Origin: Micromonospora sp. Llam0
GTDB taxonomy: Bacteria > Actinomycetota > Actinomycetes > Mycobacteriales > Micromonosporaceae
Assembly: GCF_003751085.1 (NCBI RefSeq)
Contig: NZ_RJJY01000001.1
Coordinates: 1,860,001 to 1,924,000, forward strand
Direction: 5' to 3'
DNA length: 64,000 nt
Shown: piece after piece, positions 27,377-34,853 of the stretch
Layout of the letters: each line of letters starts with the position of its first letter
Position numbering within the stretch: position 1 is the first letter of the stretch
Position numbers and translations under genes: made by a program
The notes under the pieces: generated by a model
Databases searched by the model: none
The model's input: only the letters and a program-made list of their open reading frames with translations
What the model was told of the DNA's origin: nothing

Positions 27377-28278
27377 GTGGTCGCACCGTCAGCTGTCGAG
27401 GTAGGTGGCGCGTACCCGGCCCTGCTGAACTTCCTTGCGGCCGCAGACGAGGTCGCCGCGCTGGCGTTGGCCGAGGAGTTGCTGGCGGCCGGGGTTCCGG
27501 CCGAGTCGGTACTGCTGGATCTGATCGCGCCGGCCCAGGTCCAGGTCGGCCGATGGTGGCAGCGCAACGAGTGGTCGGTGGCCCAGGAGCACGCGGCGAC
27601 GCATGTCAGTGAGTTGATGGTCGCCGCGGTCACTACCTGGGCCGCGCCCCGGCCACACCGGGGCAGGGTGATCGTGGCCTGCCTGGACGGGGAGTGGCAC
27701 GCGCTGCCGATGCGTCTGCCGCAGGCACATCACACCATTCAGGCCTGCCAGCGGGCCGACGTGCCGGTCCTGGTCGGCGGCCGGGGCTTCGGACCCGACG
27801 GCCGGTGGGCCCGGGCGATGGGGGTGGGGTGGGCTCCGGACGCCCGGGCCGCGCGGCGGACCTGCTCGCCGAGTCCGGCGGTGACCTGGCCCGCACGGTC
27901 GGGGCGACCAGCCGGCTCGGCGGCGAGGAGTACGCCGGGCTGTTGAGCAGGCGTGCCGAGATCATCGACGTCGCGCTGGACGATCTGCGGCACCGGGAAC
28001 CGTCGACGGCCGGCTACACCACCGGGCAGTGGGACGCAACGGTCGTCGATCTCGGTCACCTGGTGGACTTCCTTTCCGCTGCGGTCTACGTGGACGACTC
28101 CACGTTGTTCGTCGAGGCCGTCGACTGGACGACGGAGGTACTCGGGTCCCGCGGTGTCCCGGTGGCCGGCATGCGACGTACTCTGCGTGTATTTGCAAGC
28201 ACATTGCGTGACTTTCCTCGGGTCTATCAATTTCTGCTCGACGGCCAGCGAGCCCTTGACCTCTGTGATCCGAGCTGA
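27377..28278 (+). pseudogene. Broken cobalamin-binding (CarH-like) sensor gene: internal deletion plus frameshift
   Basis: The frame from GTG 27377 encodes a helical cap domain with the W-x9-EH signature of adenosylcobalamin photoreceptors (WQRNEWSVAQEH), then enters a B12-binding domain (CLDGEWHALPMRLP). From there it jumps straight to QAHHTIQACQRADVPVLVGG. Compared with the usual domain, about 40 residues of the Rossmann core are missing, apparently between two similar RLP-coding sites. Near 27855-27860 the reading frame shifts: the first frame ends at 27946, while ADLLAESGGDLA and a C-terminal helical region continue in another frame to 28278. The protein can hardly bind B12. Intact relatives often sit beside SpoIIE phosphatases, as here. 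Confidence 0.72.
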
Positions 28279-28499
28279 TTTCACTGTCGAGGTCGACGGA
28301 TTCGGCAGCTGGTACTTGATCGATCTGTCCCTTGTGCGGCACTAGTCGCGAACGTGTTCACCGACTGTTCCCAAAAACGGGCGCAAAGTAATTAACGCAA
28401 TAATAATCGCGTACTGGCGCAAAAGACATTTAGCTATACCAAGCACAACTTATCTTCCCTATCCTTCGGGTGTATCCGAGGGATTGAGGAGGTGGCGAC

Positions 28500-28523
28500 A
28501 TGCGTGACAACGATTGGCTGTGA
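28500..28523 (+). CDS. Possible 7-codon leader ORF upstream of the GGDEF-EAL gene
   Basis: ATG 28500 opens a 7-residue frame (MRDNDWL) ending at TGA 28523, with an excellent GAGGAGG Shine-Dalgarno sequence (28486-28492) seven bases before it. The main gene starts 53 bases later with a weaker site. Upstream, 28345-28485 is unusually AT-rich for this genome and probably holds the promoter. Too short to prove; a translational leader is one reading. Confidence 0.3.
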   Translation: MRDNDWL

Positions 28524-28576
28524 CCCCGGACCTGTTCCATGGACGGTGAGTTATGAGACGCTAACGCGAGGCTCAT

Positions 28577-31111
28577 GTGGATGAAGCTGTCCAGACAGGA
28601 AGTGAGGCGACGACGACGGTGCGTGACGACGGGGTGGATCGGCGGCTGACGCCGCTCGTCGGGCTCATCGTCTGCTGTGGCCTGGTGGCGATGGCGTGGG
28701 CGGTGTCCGGGATCGGCGCACCGCCCAGCCTCCCCGCCCTCTACTACCCCCTGGTGCTCACCAGCCTCGTCGCCGTGGCGAGCGGCTGCACCGTACCGAT
28801 CCGGATCCGAACCCCGCAGGGCATCTCGCCGACCAGCGCCGCGGTGCTGGTGTCGGTCGCGGTGCTGCCGGCGCACTGGGTCGTCGTGTGCACGGCCGTA
28901 GGCGTAGCCGTCGGGCGTTCCGTCGCCCGGTCCACGCCGGTCAAGGTGGCTTTTGCCACGGCCAAGGAATCGATCGGCGCGCTGGCCGCTGCGGCGGCCG
29001 CGACGTGGGCCGGTCTCGTGCCGGTGCTGGGCGGCACCAGCCACCTGACCCGGTCCTGGACAGTCACCGTCATCTCGCTCTGCGTCGCGGCGCTGGCCTA
29101 CGCGGCGGTTGACGAGACGCTGCCGGTGCCGGTGGTCGCGCTGGCGGACCGGACATCCTGGCAGCGGGTGGTGCGCCGGGGCGCTCGGATGCGGGCCGGT
29201 GTGAAGGTCGCCACGTTGCTGCTCGCCCTGGTCACGGTGGTCGTGGTCGCGGTTGACGCACGCCTGCTGGTGGCTACCCCGTTGGCGGTCCTGCTGCTGC
29301 ACTCCAGCTTTCGCCGGCGGCTGCATCTGGCCGAGGAACGGTCGGCCTGGCGGCAGCTGGCCGAGACCACCGACGCCCTCAACAACGTGGACCTCGACGC
29401 GGTACTGCGTACCGCGTCGTCTGGAGCCGCGCGGCTCTTCTCGGCCCGAATCGTCGAGATCGAGTTCCAGCACGGCCCGCAGCGACGCCTGGTGCGGGGC
29501 GATGAGCACGGCCTACGGTACGACGGTCCGGTGGATCATGCCGTGCCCGGCGTCGGCGGTGACCTGGTCACGGTGCCGCTCGGCGCCACCGGCGGCGCCG
29601 AGCAGGCCGCCGGTGCGCTGCGGCTCGCCCTCGCCGGCGCGGGTCTGTCCGACCGCGAGCGCTACACGTTGCGTACCTTCGGCGCGGCGCTGACCACCGC
29701 GATCCGCAACGCCATCGCCTACGCGCAGGTGATCGACCTCGCGGCCCGGCACGAGCACGACGCCACCCATGATCCGCTGACCGGCCTGGCGAACCGTCGG
29801 CACCTGCGGGAACGACTCACCGCCGCGTTGGCCGACCGGCGCAGCCTGCCTCGCACCGCCCTGGTGCTCATCGACCTCGATCACTTCAAAGAGGTCAACG
29901 ACACGCTCGGGCACTCCGCCGGTGACCAGGTTCTGGTGGAGGTCGGCCGACGGCTGGACCTGGCCGCCGCCGGTGACCTCGTCGCCCGACTGGGCGGCGA
30001 CGAGTTCGCCATTCTGCTCACCGGACACGCGGCGCCGGCCCGCGCCGAGCACCAGGCGGCACGGATCCTGCAGGTGCTGCGTGACCCGATGGACCTCGAC
30101 GGGATCCGGATCAGCCTGCGGGCCAGTGCCGGACTGGCCACGGCGAACGGCAACGCCAGCACCGAGGAGCTGCTGCGGCGGGCGGACGTGGCGATGTACC
30201 AGGCCAAGGAGAGCGGCCGCGGGCTGACCAGGTACGACCGTAGCCGGGACACCGCCGACCCGGACCGGCTTGCCCTGCGCGGTGAGCTTCCCGCCGCGCT
30301 GGCCGGTCACCACTACGCGGTCGGCTTCGACCCGATCGTCGATCTCGGCAGCGGATCGGCGGTCGCCGCCGAAGCGGTGGTGCGATGGGGCAACACCGAC
30401 CTCGGTGACCAGCCGGCAGCCGGAATGCTCGCGCTGGTCGAGCGCTCCGGCTGGCTCGCCGAGTTCACCCGGGGGATATTCGACCGGACGCTCGCCGCCA
30501 CCCGGCTGCTGCGGGACGCCGGCTTCGTGCTTCCCGTGTCCATCGGCATCTCCGCGCGGAGCCTGCTGGATCCCGCGTTCCCTGCCGACGTGCGGCACCG
30601 GCTGGACGTGCACCGGGTGCCGGCCGACCAGCTGATCGTCGAACTCACCGAGACGACCGGGATCAGCTGCCCGGACATGGCGCTGAGCGCCCTGCACCAG
30701 TTGCACGACGACGGGGTGCGGATCGCGTTCGCCGGATTCGGCACGTCCGACGCGCCGCTGTCCGCGCTGCTGCGCATTCCGGTGCACCTGGTGAAGGTCG
30801 ACCATCGGCTGCTCGCCGTACCGGAGAACTCGCCGGCGGCGTTGCGGTCACTGGTCGGCCTGGGCCGCGACCTCGCGAACACTGTGGTCGCCAACGGCGT
30901 CTCCACCCCCGGTCAGCGACGGACGCTGTGGGAGCTGGGCTGCGCCGCCGGTCAGGGCAGTCTGTTCGGTCCGGCCGCCGCCAACGTCGACGAGCTGGTC
31001 GCGATGCTGCGCCGCGGCCGCGACGGGGTCGTCGGGGCGCTCGCCCCGAGCCTGCATCCGGGGGCGAACATCGTCCGGATGCCGCGGCTGCGTCGGGCCG
31101 GATCAGGGTGA
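28577..31111 (+). CDS. Membrane GGDEF protein with degenerate EAL domain
   Basis: An 844-residue protein from GTG 28577. Residues ~25-250 contain about seven hydrophobic segments (a MASE-like sensor), then a short GAF-like region to ~385. The GGDEF domain (~400-560) is intact: HDPLTGLANRRHL, DLDHFKEVNDTLGH and LGGDEFAIL (about residue 473), so diguanylate cyclase activity is expected. The EAL domain (~570-820) is degraded. EALLR reads EAVVRW, the DDFGTG loop reads AGFGTS with the metal-binding aspartates gone, and VAEGVE reads VANGVS. VELTET is kept. It is probably a c-di-GMP synthase whose EAL part is a binding or regulatory module. It follows the broken sensor gene by ~300 bases. Confidence 0.85.
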   Translation: MDEAVQTGSEATTTVRDDGVDRRLTPLVGLIVCCGLVAMAWAVSGIGAPPSLPALYYPLVLTSLVAVASGCTVPIRIRTPQGISPTSAAVLVSVAVLPAHWVVVCTAVGVAVGRSVARSTPVKVAFATAKESIGALAAAAAATWAGLVPVLGGTSHLTRSWTVTVISLCVAALAYAAVDETLPVPVVALADRTSWQRVVRRGARMRAGVKVATLLLALVTVVVVAVDARLLVATPLAVLLLHSSFRRRLHLAEERSAWRQLAETTDALNNVDLDAVLRTASSGAARLFSARIVEIEFQHGPQRRLVRGDEHGLRYDGPVDHAVPGVGGDLVTVPLGATGGAEQAAGALRLALAGAGLSDRERYTLRTFGAALTTAIRNAIAYAQVIDLAARHEHDATHDPLTGLANRRHLRERLTAALADRRSLPRTALVLIDLDHFKEVNDTLGHSAGDQVLVEVGRRLDLAAAGDLVARLGGDEFAILLTGHAAPARAEHQAARILQVLRDPMDLDGIRISLRASAGLATANGNASTEELLRRADVAMYQAKESGRGLTRYDRSRDTADPDRLALRGELPAALAGHHYAVGFDPIVDLGSGSAVAAEAVVRWGNTDLGDQPAAGMLALVERSGWLAEFTRGIFDRTLAATRLLRDAGFVLPVSIGISARSLLDPAFPADVRHRLDVHRVPADQLIVELTETTGISCPDMALSALHQLHDDGVRIAFAGFGTSDAPLSALLRIPVHLVKVDHRLLAVPENSPAALRSLVGLGRDLANTVVANGVSTPGQRRTLWELGCAAGQGSLFGPAAANVDELVAMLRRGRDGVVGALAPSLHPGANIVRMPRLRRAGSG

Positions 31112-31128
31112 CCGTGAGCCGGACCGGG

Positions 31129-31620
31129 TCAACGTGGCGGCGTCCGGACCGGGGCACCGTCGCTACCGACCGGATGGCGGTGCTCCGCCGTGGTGCGGTC
31201 GTCGTCCGCTCTGGCGGCGACGACGTCCACGGTGTGCCGCGCACTGTCCTGTCCGGAGAACGGCCAGAGCAGGTCGGCCCGTCGGGCCAGCGCAGAAAGC
31301 TGCTCGACGGTCAGCCCGCAGGAGGCGACGCTGGCCCGCACGTCGGCGCGGTACCGGCCGTCGGGGTCGCGTCGTAGCCGGGTCTCGGCGTGCACCTCGA
31401 CGGTGTGCGACTCGTCGGTGATCTCGGAGGCCGCCTCGACCGCCGCGTGGTGCAGGCAGGACGCGAACGCCGCGGCCAGCAACTGCTCCGGGGTGAGACC
31501 GCCGCCGTGCGGTGCCAACGGGGATGCGAGCCGGCTGGAGAACTCGCCGTCGTCGGTACGGACCCGACCCGCTTCGGCGGTTGCCGAAGCCTGGTGGATC
31601 CAGGGTTCCGAAGCACCCAT
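31129..31620 (-). CDS. OsmC/Ohr-like protein lacking the second catalytic cysteine
   Basis: A 163-residue protein from ATG 31620 (GGAGG seven bases upstream). The fold signature is clear: GLTPEQLLAAAFASCLHHAAVEAA carries the first conserved Cys, then TVEVHAETRLRRD and a C-terminal helix. The second Cys of peroxidatic family members (the CPYS motif) is replaced: the position reads RADLLWPFSGQ. A Cys in VASCGLTVEQL is elsewhere in the fold. Standard dithiol hydroperoxide reduction may therefore be lost or altered. It is preceded by a SigB-type promoter, so stress induction is likely. It is convergent with the GGDEF-EAL gene and divergent from the helicase gene. Confidence 0.82.
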   Translation of the reverse strand: MGASEPWIHQASATAEAGRVRTDDGEFSSRLASPLAPHGGGLTPEQLLAAAFASCLHHAAVEAASEITDESHTVEVHAETRLRRDPDGRYRADVRASVASCGLTVEQLSALARRADLLWPFSGQDSARHTVDVVAARADDDRTTAEHRHPVGSDGAPVRTPPR

Positions 31621-31652
31621 CACGCCTCCTCCGCGTCCTGCCCGGCGGCTGC

Positions 31653-31677
31653 GTACCCGTGGGCGACACGGCGAAAC
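31653..31677 (-). promoter_or_regulatory. SigB/SigF-type promoter, GTTT-N15-GGGTAC
   Basis: On the reverse strand GTTT spans 31677-31674 and GGGTAC spans 31658-31653, separated by exactly 15 bases, with the OsmC-like start 32 bases downstream. A second exact match to the SigB/SigF consensus in this window. Confidence 0.65.
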
Positions 31678-31791
31678 GCGGGCGGTGACCTGGCGGATCG
31701 GTCGGCGGCACCGAGATCGGGCCGGCACCGAGATCGAGGGGTCGGTGGCGAGGTGAGGCCAGGCAGGGGGTGGCGGCCACCAGCGGCTATC

Positions 31792-31862
31792 GTTGACGTT
31801 TCGTCAACTGAGGTGTTTTCGTCAACGGATCACCACAAGAAGAAAGACGCCTTTGCGGCGTC
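31792..31862 (+). promoter_or_regulatory. Inverted repeat GTTGACG-TTT-CGTCAAC, an extra half-site, and a leader hairpin upstream of the HelD-like gene
   Basis: GTTGACG (31792-31798) and CGTCAAC (31802-31808) form a perfect 7-bp inverted repeat with a 3-base spacer, and CGTCAAC occurs again at 31820-31826. TTGACG could be a -35, so the repeat would overlap a promoter. Just before the start codon GACGCC/GGCGTC (31846-31851 with 31857-31862) forms a small hairpin. Together they look like an operator and a structured leader. It does not resemble the known rifamycin-associated element. Confidence 0.5.
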
Positions 31863-31868
31863 CATCTA

Positions 31869-34322
31869 ATGACAGCTAACAACAAGGGGGCACAGTTGTC
31901 AAGTGCGGTGCAGGCACCCGGGCGTGACAACATCAACGGTGTGGACCAGACCGTCACCGACACCGACCGGCCCGAGGAACTGGACCGGGCCGCCGACCTT
32001 GCTGCGGAGCAGCAGTACGTCACCATGCTGCACGAGCAACTGGACGCCCTACGGGAGATGGCGCAGCAGCGGCTCGCGGCCGCGCTGCGGCAGACCGGCG
32101 GCACGCCGCAGGCGCGCTCCGAACGCGAGGCCACGGTGGCGCTGCACACCGAGCGGATCGCCCAGTACAGCGCGGTGGAGAACGGACTGTGTTTCGGTCG
32201 GCTCGATCTGACCGACGAGGGACACCGCTACATCGGCCGGATCGGACTCTTCGACGAACAGGGCGACTACGAGCCGTTGCTGATCGACTGGCGTGCCCCG
32301 GCCGCCCGACCCTTCTACCTGGCGACCGCGGCGGCGCCGGACGGCGTCCGCCGCCGACGGCACATCCGCAGCCGGCTGCGGACCGTCACCGCGATCGACG
32401 ACGAGCTGCTCGATCTGGAACTCGCCCGGGACCACCCGACCAGCACGCTGACCGGTGAGGCGGCACTGTTCGCCGCGATCACCGCCGGTCGGACCGGGCG
32501 GATGAAGGACATCGTCCAGACCATCCAGGCCGAACAGGATGAGATCATCCGGGCACCGGTGGACGGGGCGCTGGTGGTCCAGGGAGGCCCGGGTACCGGC
32601 AAGACCGCCGTCGCGCTGCACCGCGCCGCGTACCTGCTCTACACCCACCGCCGAGAGCTGTCCAGCCGGGGTGTGCTGGTGGTCGGGCCGAACGCGACCT
32701 TCCTGCGGTACATCGCTCAGGTGCTGCCGTCGTTGGCCGAGACCGGGGTGCTGTTGCGTACCCCCGGAGAGCTTTATCCCGGGGTGCGGGCGACCCGGGT
32801 CGAACCGGACCGGGTCGCGGAGATCAAGGGCCGGGCGGCGATGGCCGAGGTGGTGGCGGCCGCGATCCGGGACCGGCAGGAGGTGCCGGACGAGCCGGTA
32901 CTGGTCGACGTGGACGGCCACCAGTTGCGGATCACCGCGCAGATCTGCGCCGACGCGCGCGAACGTACTCGCCGGTCGGGACGGCTGCACAACCTGGCCC
33001 GCGCATTGTTCGACACCGAGGTCGTGCACGCGTTGGCCGACCAGATCGCCGGCGAGATCGGCATCGACCCGTACGCGGACGATCCACTCGGTGGCGACGA
33101 CGCTCCCGGTGAACCGCAGGTGCTCGCCGAGGCCGACCTCGCGGAGATCCGACGGGAGCTGCGCGCCGATCCGGCGCTGCGGTCGGTCCTGGACCGGTTC
33201 TGGCCGGTGCTGACTCCGCAGCGACTGCTCACCGAGCTCTTCGCCTCGCCCGAGCGGCTCGCGGCCGCCGCCCCCGACCTGGGTCCCGCCGAACGCGACG
33301 CGCTCCGCCGCGCGCCCGGCGGTGGCTGGTCGCCGGCGGACGTACCGCTGCTCGACGAGGCGGCCGAGCTGCTCGGTGTCGACGACAGCGCGCAGCAGGC
33401 GCTCGCCGAGGTTCAGCGCCGCCAGCGGCTCGAGTACGCCGAGGGAGCGTTGGACGTGCTGCGCGGGTCGGAGTCCATCGATGTGGAGGACGAGGCGGAG
33501 CCGGAGATTCTCGGCGCGACCGACCTGCTCGACGCCGAGGCGCTGGCAACCCGGCAGGTGGCCGGTGACCATCGGACGGCTGCCGAACGGGCGGCGGCGG
33601 ACCGTACCTGGACCTTCGGTCACATCGTCGTCGACGAGGCCCAGGAACTGTCCGCGATGGCGTGGCGCCTGCTGATGCGCCGCTGCCCGAACCGGTCGAT
33701 GACGATCGTCGGGGACGTGGCCCAGACCGGGGCGCTGGCCGGCGCGGCCTCCTGGGCGCAACTGCTGAGGCCGTACGTGGCGGACCGCTGGAGGCTGGCC
33801 GAGCTGACGGTGAGCTACCGCACTCCGGCCGAGATCCTGGCGGTGGCTGGTCGGGTGCTCGGCGCCATCGATCCCGCCGCCTCGGTGCCCCGGGCGGTCC
33901 GCGAGTCGGGCGTGCCGGTTCGGTGGGAGCGGGTGTCCCGGGCCGGCCAGCTCGTCGACCGGCTGGTCGAGCTGATCCGGGCGGAACTGCCCGTGGTCGG
34001 CGACGGCCGGCTCGGGGTGATCGTGCCGGCTGGCCGGCACGACGGGTTGGTGGAGCCGGTACGGTCGGCGGTCGACCTGGTTGCGTCCGGTGAGCAGCCC
34101 GATCTCGAGTCGCCCGTGGTGGTGCTGACCGTCGCGCAGGTCAAGGGGTTGGAGTTCGACTCGGTCGTGGTGGTGGACCCCGCCGCGATCCTCGCTGACT
34201 CGCCACGGGGCCGCAACGATCTGTACGTGGCGCTGACCCGGACCACTTCGCGGCTGGCGGTGCTGTACCCCGGGGACCTCCCGTCGATTCTCGGCTCGGC
34301 CGGCTCCGGCGACGCTGGCTAG
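31869..34322 (+). CDS. HelD-like superfamily 1 helicase/ATPase (RNA-polymerase recycling type)
   Basis: An 817-residue protein. An N-terminal coiled coil (~30-85) and a conserved domain (GRIGLFDEQGDYEPLLIDWR, ARPFYLAT) precede the split helicase core. Walker A is GGPGTGKTAVALHR (~239), Walker B VVDEAQELSAMAWRLL, then VGDVAQTG, and late motifs KGLEFDSVVVVDP and NDLYVALTRTTSRL. This is the HelD arrangement rather than UvrD/Rep. HelD proteins pull RNA polymerase off DNA, and some actinobacterial members confer rifamycin tolerance. Start choice is open: ATG 31869 has no Shine-Dalgarno sequence, whereas an in-frame TTG at 31896 sits five bases after AAGGGGG. It is probably monocistronic, with an operator-like repeat upstream and a strong hairpin downstream. 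Confidence 0.83.
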   Translation: MTANNKGAQLSSAVQAPGRDNINGVDQTVTDTDRPEELDRAADLAAEQQYVTMLHEQLDALREMAQQRLAAALRQTGGTPQARSEREATVALHTERIAQYSAVENGLCFGRLDLTDEGHRYIGRIGLFDEQGDYEPLLIDWRAPAARPFYLATAAAPDGVRRRRHIRSRLRTVTAIDDELLDLELARDHPTSTLTGEAALFAAITAGRTGRMKDIVQTIQAEQDEIIRAPVDGALVVQGGPGTGKTAVALHRAAYLLYTHRRELSSRGVLVVGPNATFLRYIAQVLPSLAETGVLLRTPGELYPGVRATRVEPDRVAEIKGRAAMAEVVAAAIRDRQEVPDEPVLVDVDGHQLRITAQICADARERTRRSGRLHNLARALFDTEVVHALADQIAGEIGIDPYADDPLGGDDAPGEPQVLAEADLAEIRRELRADPALRSVLDRFWPVLTPQRLLTELFASPERLAAAAPDLGPAERDALRRAPGGGWSPADVPLLDEAAELLGVDDSAQQALAEVQRRQRLEYAEGALDVLRGSESIDVEDEAEPEILGATDLLDAEALATRQVAGDHRTAAERAAADRTWTFGHIVVDEAQELSAMAWRLLMRRCPNRSMTIVGDVAQTGALAGAASWAQLLRPYVADRWRLAELTVSYRTPAEILAVAGRVLGAIDPAASVPRAVRESGVPVRWERVSRAGQLVDRLVELIRAELPVVGDGRLGVIVPAGRHDGLVEPVRSAVDLVASGEQPDLESPVVVLTVAQVKGLEFDSVVVVDPAAILADSPRGRNDLYVALTRTTSRLAVLYPGDLPSILGSAGSGDAG

Positions 34323-34413
34323 CCGGCCGGCTGAGGTGGCGGTCCGGCTCCGTCCGGCGGAGCGGGGAGCCTTCGTGCCGTTGCCGAACCGTTATCTGAC
34401 CCGGTCGGTGGAT

Positions 34414-34444
34414 CCGGCTCGTCCACCAGTCGTGGACGAGCCGG
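34414..34444 (+). terminator. Perfect 13-bp stem, 5-base loop after the HelD-like gene
   Basis: 34414-34426 pairs with 34432-34444 (arm CCGGCTCGTCCAC, loop CAGTC). It lies 92 bases after the stop codon. The tight loop and perfect stem suggest a transcription terminator without U-tract. Confidence 0.65.
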
Positions 34445-34558
34445 GCGCGCCGCTGGCAACAAAGACGACAAATGCCGGCAAAACCGTGCAAGCTCGTGTC
34501 CGTTTCCGATCGCCGGGAGACGGCGGTGCCGGTGGGGCTGGCGGTGCCCACAGGGTCG

Positions 34559-34574
34559 GCCGCGTAGGGTGGTG
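34559..34574 (+). promoter_or_regulatory. TAGGGT -10-like element, second copy of the shared 16-mer
   Basis: Identical to 25507-25522 over 16 bases, ending 116 bases before the small membrane protein start. A likely promoter of the three-gene operon that follows. Confidence 0.4.
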
Positions 34575-34689
34575 TACGGCAGCTGTCCGTAAGATGGCGT
34601 GCCGGACAACCCTCGGTGGCGTCGGCCCTCCCCGGGCCGCAGTTGACGGACGTACCGCACGAACTCGACACAGTTGGGAGGTGGCCGGC

Positions 34690-34839
34690 GTGGAGAACCT
34701 GGCCTACCTGGATGCCGGATCTGGCAGCCTGATCGTCCAAGCGGTGGTGGCTGGCGCCGCCGGCATGGTCGTCGCGACCAAGCTCTACTGGCGCCGGCTG
34801 GTCAGCCGGTTCCGTAAGCAGCCCACGAAGAAGGACTGA
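34690..34839 (+). CDS. Small single-pass membrane protein (49 residues)
   Basis: GTG 34690 has GGGAGG about eight bases upstream and opens a 49-residue frame. There is a short soluble start (ENLAYLDAGSGS), one hydrophobic helix (LIVQAVVAGAAGMVVATKLY) and a basic end (RRLVSRFRKQPTKKD). By the positive-inside rule the C-terminus should be cytoplasmic. No family is certain. The methyltransferase gene begins 15 bases later and the sulfatase-like gene overlaps that one, so the three form an operon and this protein may be a membrane partner of the other two. Confidence 0.65.
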   Translation: MENLAYLDAGSGSLIVQAVVAGAAGMVVATKLYWRRLVSRFRKQPTKKD

Positions 34840-34853
34840 GCGGCCCGGCACCG

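Larger units (their letters stand above)
34323..34689. other. 367-base intergenic region with terminator and promoter-like element
   Basis: No gene is supported here, although one frame is open from 34336. The gap holds the HelD-gene terminator (34414-34444), a moderately AT-rich stretch (34450-34500), the TAGGGT-containing 16-mer (34559-34574) and the Shine-Dalgarno GGGAGG of the small membrane protein gene. Confidence 0.5.
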
